Below are positions 58,725-64,000 of a stretch of 64,000 bases of DNA, in pieces (positions within the stretch are counted from its first letter, which is position 1; each line of letters starts with the position of its first letter). The position numbers and the translations under genes were made by a program. Source of the stretch: Liolophura sinensis (lineage: Eukaryota; Mollusca; Polyplacophora; Chitonida; Chitonidae). The DNA is taken from assembly GCF_032854445.1 (NCBI RefSeq), contig NC_088301.1, positions 23,656,226 through 23,720,225 on the forward strand, in the 5' to 3' direction. Under the pieces are notes generated by a model that made no database searches, had not been told where the DNA came from, and saw nothing but the letters and a program-made list of their open reading frames with translations.

Positions 58725-60349
58725 CGCGCGCCACGTATTTCGGTCTGGACCGATGAGAAAGATTCCCTTTAGAGTTATTCCCCCTGAACGGCCACTCGAA
58801 AACCAACTCTGCTACATGGCCTGCATGTCAGCCTGCTTCTCTTGCATGCCTGCGCGGACCTGTGCTGTCTACAGCTACAGCTAAGTATATGCCACTATAC
58901 ATTTGACAACAGCATCATTTTACGTACATCTATATGGTGCCATCGAATGGGAAGCTCTGTTTTGGCACTCGTGCACAAGCCCCTAACCTTAAACCTATTA
59001 CATTATGCACTGCCCTGTGACATTGCTCCACGCGTACCAGTACCTGTTGTGTTCCTCGAATAGCTAGAATGTCTTCACACATTTATTCTACTTGGTTTGC
59101 TACATATGTACATACTGAACGTATGTTCGATGGGGAAAGCACCTCAGTCCATACGCCGGCGTCCATTGCTGCCACTGCATGCATGCATGCATGTCGATCT
59201 CCTTGCAACTACAATGCTGCATGCACGGATGTATAGATGGCACGCACGGACCTCCGTGCAAGCTTGCACAAAATGTGTACTCGCTATTCAAGAAACTTGA
59301 TATAACACCCACGCCAGTGAAGGGATGTGTAATCATTTTGTCCAGTGGCCAAAATTCCGGTTTAAGGTAGAATATATACGTATGTATATCTACATGTAGG
59401 CTAAATATAGATCCGCGAATACACTGAAACGCCACCCCCAAAAAATAAAATAAAATAAAGATGAAATGAAATAAATGCGGGCGTACATCACATAATGTAA
59501 AAACGCTGCGCACATGCCTGAAGAAGCATTGGCTTTGGGCGGGCAAGTGTTGCATTCATTTGGAGTGCACTTTGATGAAGGGCTCTTGTGGGCAAATTTG
59601 GTGTGAAAATGTTGACCCCAGCTCGGACTTTGTTTATAAAGCTGTTGAGGTGCAATGCAGCGGGGCGACCGTTCACGTGTAAGGCGCAAGCCTATATGCA
59701 TTAACTGTATACACCGTGACGTGGTGCTGGAAACGATGGCGTAATATTAGAGTCATATATAGGCTATGTTGCATGGTGTGTTTACTCGAGGCACATGTAC
59801 GCACGCTAGCCATGCAGTGCATTTGGATCAGGGATTATACACGAGTTTGTCGCATGTGATACTTTACGTGCACTTCGACACATTATTCTGTAAGACGGAT
59901 CGAAAGGCAGAAACCACGTGATCTCCTTAGTATAACAAGCGGCGTGGGTGCAGAAGACGGTCCTGCCAACGTTATTGCACAGGAAAATGTCTGTGTTCGA
60001 ATCGCTGTCAGCGATCTTGTATCCGTTTGATTCGTATAATTTTCAGCTTTCCAGATAGTCTGAGTATTTCTGCAGAGCTTTCGTGAAGTTATTTTGTACA
60101 ACTATAGGTCTTACTGGTCGCTAGCGAAGTCCATGGCAAAAGGTGACCTTTTCCCCAATGCTTTAACAATGGGCGGCCATTTAGTTTTTGTTTTCGACAC
60201 AAAAGGGTGCATGGTGACTTGTCCTCCAACTGCGGACCCGTCTTTTTTATTTCTTTATTATTATTATTACATTTTTTGTGTGAGTCCATGTATGCATGCC
60301 TCCATTCAGTGACTTATTTATATATACGTGGACATACAAGTTGGAAGCT

Positions 60350-60445
60350 ACACGGGCTCTGCCCGGTTTCGTCCCACCATAGTGCTGGCTGCCGTGGTAT
60401 AAGTGGAATATTCTTGAGCACGGCGTAAAACAGCAATTAACAAGT
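60350..60445 (+). mobile_element. SINE 3' fragment, histone unit 3
   Basis: Same insertion as in unit 1. Confidence 0.85.
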
Positions 60446-60729
60446 AAGTAAGCAAGTAAATAAATAAAATAAATCAATAAATATAGGAGCTTTATGGATG
60501 GGTTCTCGGTCCACTCACTTCCGCTTAATTTAGCACAATTTAACATTTTAAGTAGTGCTCAAATTGCTCTTTGTGGATGTTTGTCACTTTACTGCACTAC
60601 ACACTATATACAGCTGCATGCATACATGCATGGGGAGAGCAGGCGAAGAGCAGTGAGTGAGCGAGCTGTATGTGGTTGGGATGCCTTAACGCCACATCGG
60701 CAGAATTTCAGCCATGCACGTCATGGCGA

Positions 60730-60808
<79 letters not shown>

Positions 60809-61279
60809 GGTTGTCCTCTTACTTACATGAATGTAAGGTTTTATATATAGGACATGTAAATTAAGAAGTAATCTGTTTATTTTAATAGAAAGCCCGTTAT
60901 CTGAGTGATGTAATAAAATGTATTTTGTTATAACGTAATGCTGTCATATTCAACATATAATAACCCCAAAGTTAGTGTAATAGAATCAACATGTTGCATT
61001 GAGAGAGAGAGAGAGTGAGTGAGTGTGTGTGTACACATGTGTGTTATATTAAATTTAACGGATTAATTTTTTCAAAGAATGTCGGAAGAACGTGCCAATT
61101 GCTTACACGAAGACATACAGGAATGTGCACGTGGGAACGTACGTTGAGATCCTGCATACATATACACATGCACACGTTTATGCACACATATGTACGTATA
61201 GACATGTACGTAAAAGTGAGTGCATGGGATTGCTTTACAAGTGCTTAGATGGAAAAGGTTCTTTCGGGAAGAATTGGTT

Positions 61280-61295
61280 GGCCCTGAAAAGGGCC
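61280..61295 (-). terminator. H2A 3' stem-loop, unit 3
   Basis: Identical to the unit 1 element. Confidence 0.95.
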
Positions 61296-61339
61296 GTTGG
61301 ATGGATAGTGTCCTGACAGACAGTCGGTGTTCTGGGCGC

Positions 61340-61717
61340 TTATTTGCCGGCCTTCTGGGTCTTCTTGGGCAGGAGGACAGCCTGGATGTTGGGCAAGACA
61401 CCTCCTTGGGCGATGGTGACGCCGGACAGGAGCCTGTTCAATTCCTCATCGTTTCGGACGGCCAGCTGGAGATGTCGAGGAATAATTCTGGATTTCTTGT
61501 TGTCACGGGCGGCGTTTCCTGCCAACTCGAGAACTTCGGCAGCCAGGTATTCGAGCACGGCAGCCAGATAGACAGGAGCTCCGGCTCCCACTCGCTCGGC
61601 GTAGTTGCCCTTTCTCAACAGACGGTGGATACGTCCGACGGGGAACTGGAGTCCAGCGCGGGATGAGCGAGTCTTGCTCTTTCCCTTGACTTTACCGCCT
61701 TTACCACGTCCAGACAT
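61340..61717 (-). CDS. H2A: Histone H2A, unit 3
   Basis: Protein identical to units 1 and 2. Confidence 0.97.
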   Translation of the reverse strand: MSGRGKGGKVKGKSKTRSSRAGLQFPVGRIHRLLRKGNYAERVGAGAPVYLAAVLEYLAAEVLELAGNAARDNKKSRIIPRHLQLAVRNDEELNRLLSGVTIAQGGVLPNIQAVLLPKKTQKAGK

Positions 61718-61789
61718 GATGCTTGCTGTGCTAGTCGAGTGTACGGAGACAGATCTCAATAATAACTGGCTTGCGCGTTTAGTCAGCGC

Positions 61790-61847
61790 TTTTATACTGC
61801 CGAGGAGGATTCTGCTATTTTTAGGCAGGTTTTGGCGGGCGACCAAT
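61790..61847 (-). promoter_or_regulatory. H2A promoter, unit 3
   Basis: Same TATA and inverted CCAAT arrangement. Confidence 0.8.
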
Positions 61848-62420
61848 CCCTGAGCCGTGTTAGTCGATGACCGTGGCTCTCTGAAAGGTCCGCGCTTTTA
61901 GGCGCAAAACTGTTCAGGAACAAAGCCTTGTGGATACAGGCTGTCGGGGTTGGGGGTTGGGGGTATTTTTTAGGGGGGGGGGGGCGGGAGGGGGGAGGAA
62001 GAAGAGACAGCTATGGACATGGCTGCTTTATCGAGCTGAATGGCCAGGGTTGTGTAATATATATGACAAATTTCATTTTTTCTTTATATGTAAGTATGTA
62101 TGCATGTATGTATGTATGAAGGTGCTGCTTAGATCAATCGCCCAAGTATATATACCCCTCTGTCTGTATATGTATGTACGTATGCATGTACGTGTGTATG
62201 TATGAAGGTGCTGCTTAGATCAATCGCCCAAGTATATATACCCTTCTGCCTGTATATGTATGTACGTATGCATGTACGTGTGTATGTATGAAGGTGCTGC
62301 TCAGCTCAGTAGCGCAAGTATATATGTCCCTCTCAGTGTATATGTACAGGCCTATATGTCATCGGTGTCCATTGACTCTTTACAGGCCACATGCATGAAG
62401 TCACGTAACAAACGACTGAA

Positions 62421-62461
<41 letters not shown>

Positions 62462-63073
62462 TATGTTTGTGCAGCATATGCGATGTGCAGGTGTATAAGC
62501 CCTACACTTGTACGGATTACCGTGTGTGTATACAGTCTTGCCATAGTTTTCTTGTCAAGGGAAATGCATGGGTAACCGGCCTGGTAGGCACATGATGAAC
62601 CATGTAGTAAATATATATCTGCATACATGCAAATGCGTCGTTTTAGCTCGTGTCGGTCGAGTTTGTGAAGCCATCCATTTAGGGCGACAGGCTAACCATA
62701 CATAGTGCCGTTACACCTATAGTGTAGACATGTCGCATGCAGAATGAATAAAACTATGATATTCACGTCAAATGTCTATGGTCATCGCCGTGGAGGGAGG
62801 TGGGTGGTTGGTTGTTTGTTTGTTTGTTTATTTATTGATTGTGTGTTAATTTCGCTCTCTATACAATCTATGCGTTTAGGCGTCGGGGCTTGGGGAATTG
62901 ATGCTTACATAGCCTACACGGGTGCACATCTGACAGGGTCGGCTCGAGCGGAACTAAATGGCTTACTGACAAGAGAATTATTGCGGTATCACACGGTACA
63001 GTATAACGTACACCTGGAACGATCATAAACCAGTGCTCAGAAAGAGAAAGTACTCTTCCGGGAAGGGTTGGTT

Positions 63074-63089
63074 GGCCCTGAAAAGGGCC
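63074..63089 (-). terminator. H2B 3' stem-loop, unit 3
   Basis: Identical to the unit 1 element. Confidence 0.95.
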
Positions 63090-63116
63090 GTTGGGAGTTT
63101 TCAAGCGACGAGGAGT

Positions 63117-63491
63117 TTACTTGCTGCTGGTGTACTTGGTGACAGCCTTGGTACCTTCGCTGACGGCGTGCTTGGCCAGCTCACCGGGCAGGAGAAGACG
63201 GACAGCGGTCTGGATTTCCCGACTCGTGATGGTGGAGCGTTTGTTGTAGTGAGCCAGGCGAGAGGCCTCGGCGGCAATACGCTCGAAGATGTCGTTGACA
63301 AAGCTGTTCATGATAGACATGGCCTTGGACGAGATGCCGGTGTCAGGGTGGACCTGCTTCATGACTTTGTAGATGTAGATGCCGTAGCTTTCCTTCCTCC
63401 TCCTACGCTTCTTCTTGTCCCCGGACTTGGGGGCAGACTTCTTGATAGCCTTCTTTGCTCCTTTGGAGCCGGTTGGTGTTTTGGGTGCCAT
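63117..63491 (-). CDS. H2B: Histone H2B, unit 3
   Basis: Protein identical to units 1 and 2. Confidence 0.97.
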   Translation of the reverse strand: MAPKTPTGSKGAKKAIKKSAPKSGDKKKRRRRKESYGIYIYKVMKQVHPDTGISSKAMSIMNSFVNDIFERIAAEASRLAHYNKRSTITSREIQTAVRLLLPGELAKHAVSEGTKAVTKYTSSK

Positions 63492-63557
63492 GGCGGTACG
63501 GCTGCTGCTCAGTCAGAGATAGCGCTGTAGAGTGACGTGCCGCCGAGGCGATCGGCC

Positions 63558-63644
63558 TTTTATAAGACAAGCCCGGCTTGTAAAGTTGGAGGGAAAAGCG
63601 GAGCGCGGACCTGACAGAGAGCACTAAAAGTGATGTATCATTGG
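63558..63644 (-). promoter_or_regulatory. H2B promoter, unit 3
   Basis: Same TATA and CCAAT arrangement. Confidence 0.8.
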
Positions 63645-64000
63645 CGGGCGTGTTTTCGTATATCCTCTCGGCTACGAGACAGGAGATTGAGTACTGACCA
63701 GGATTACCACGTCCGTGGGCATTCTGCACGCGTGTGTTTCTAGTATGTCGACAAGAGAAGATTTCATGTTCCACTTTCTGCCCGTTTCCCCACATACCAA
63801 CAAGATATACGACGCAAATCCAGTGATTGTATGGGTTAGCTACATGGTCAGGTTATATGCCTTGACCCACACGTGGACATGTAGGCCTATAATGCGTATA
63901 TAGGTGTGCATGTGTGCTTGCATATACACAGCAAGAGAAGCAAGAGAACAAAACTGTTAAACAATAAATAAAAGCGCTACTGTTGTTTTCTCTCTGTGTA

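Larger units (their letters stand above)
59547..64000. repeat. Histone repeat unit 3 (partial, cut by window end)
   Basis: Contains H2A and H2B and stops before H4. It shares the shorter left junction with unit 2. Confidence 0.95.

Overview
The window reads as an animal nuclear genome, most likely a mollusc. Genes have many short exons with GT-AG introns. Replication-dependent histone genes end in the metazoan stem-loop. The intergenic and intronic DNA is full of tRNA-derived SINE copies whose 3' half (TAAGTGAAATATTCTTGAG, then AAAACACCAATCAAATAAAT) resembles elements common in molluscs. The mollusc assignment is inference; no species can be named.

Left part (1-39926): three single-copy host genes. 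TMEM38, a TRIC-type ER/SR cation channel, lies on the minus strand at 1605-14561 in five coding exons. Exons 1-3 are clean, but exons 4 and 5 carry apparent single-base frameshifts. TTC33, a TPR protein, lies on the minus strand at 16457-19247 in four exons (256 aa). PIF1, the DNA helicase, lies on the plus strand at 22932-38796 in ten exons (634 aa). TTC33 and PIF1 are head to head, 3.7 kb apart. Introns and flanks hold at least 15 copies of one SINE family, a second SINE, several MITE-like palindromic or TIR elements and several minisatellites.

The most unusual observation is that each of these three unrelated genes has a tandem repeat made from the edge of one of its own exons plus the adjoining intron. 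In TMEM38 the 5' edge of exon 2 with its acceptor is repeated (87 bp, about 9 copies). In TTC33 the 3' edge of exon 3 with its donor is repeated (120 bp, 3 copies). In PIF1 the 3' edge of exon 3 with its donor is repeated (89 bp, about 12-13 copies). A fourth minisatellite ends just before PIF1 exon 8.

Right part (39927-64000): a tandem histone array with a unit of about 9.81 kb. Two complete units (39927-49734, 49735-59546) and part of a third are visible. Each unit carries H2A, H2B and H4, all on the minus strand, each with a CCAAT and TATA promoter and a 3' stem-loop. No H3 or H1 gene is present anywhere in the unit. Instead there is a fourth promoter-like CCAAT/TATA sequence on the same strand, followed directly by a truncated LINE reverse-transcriptase remnant. 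This suggests a lost fourth histone gene, or a promoter now feeding a LINE fossil. Units are nearly identical except for microsatellite lengths, a few bases, and a roughly 45-bp segment found only in the first unit.
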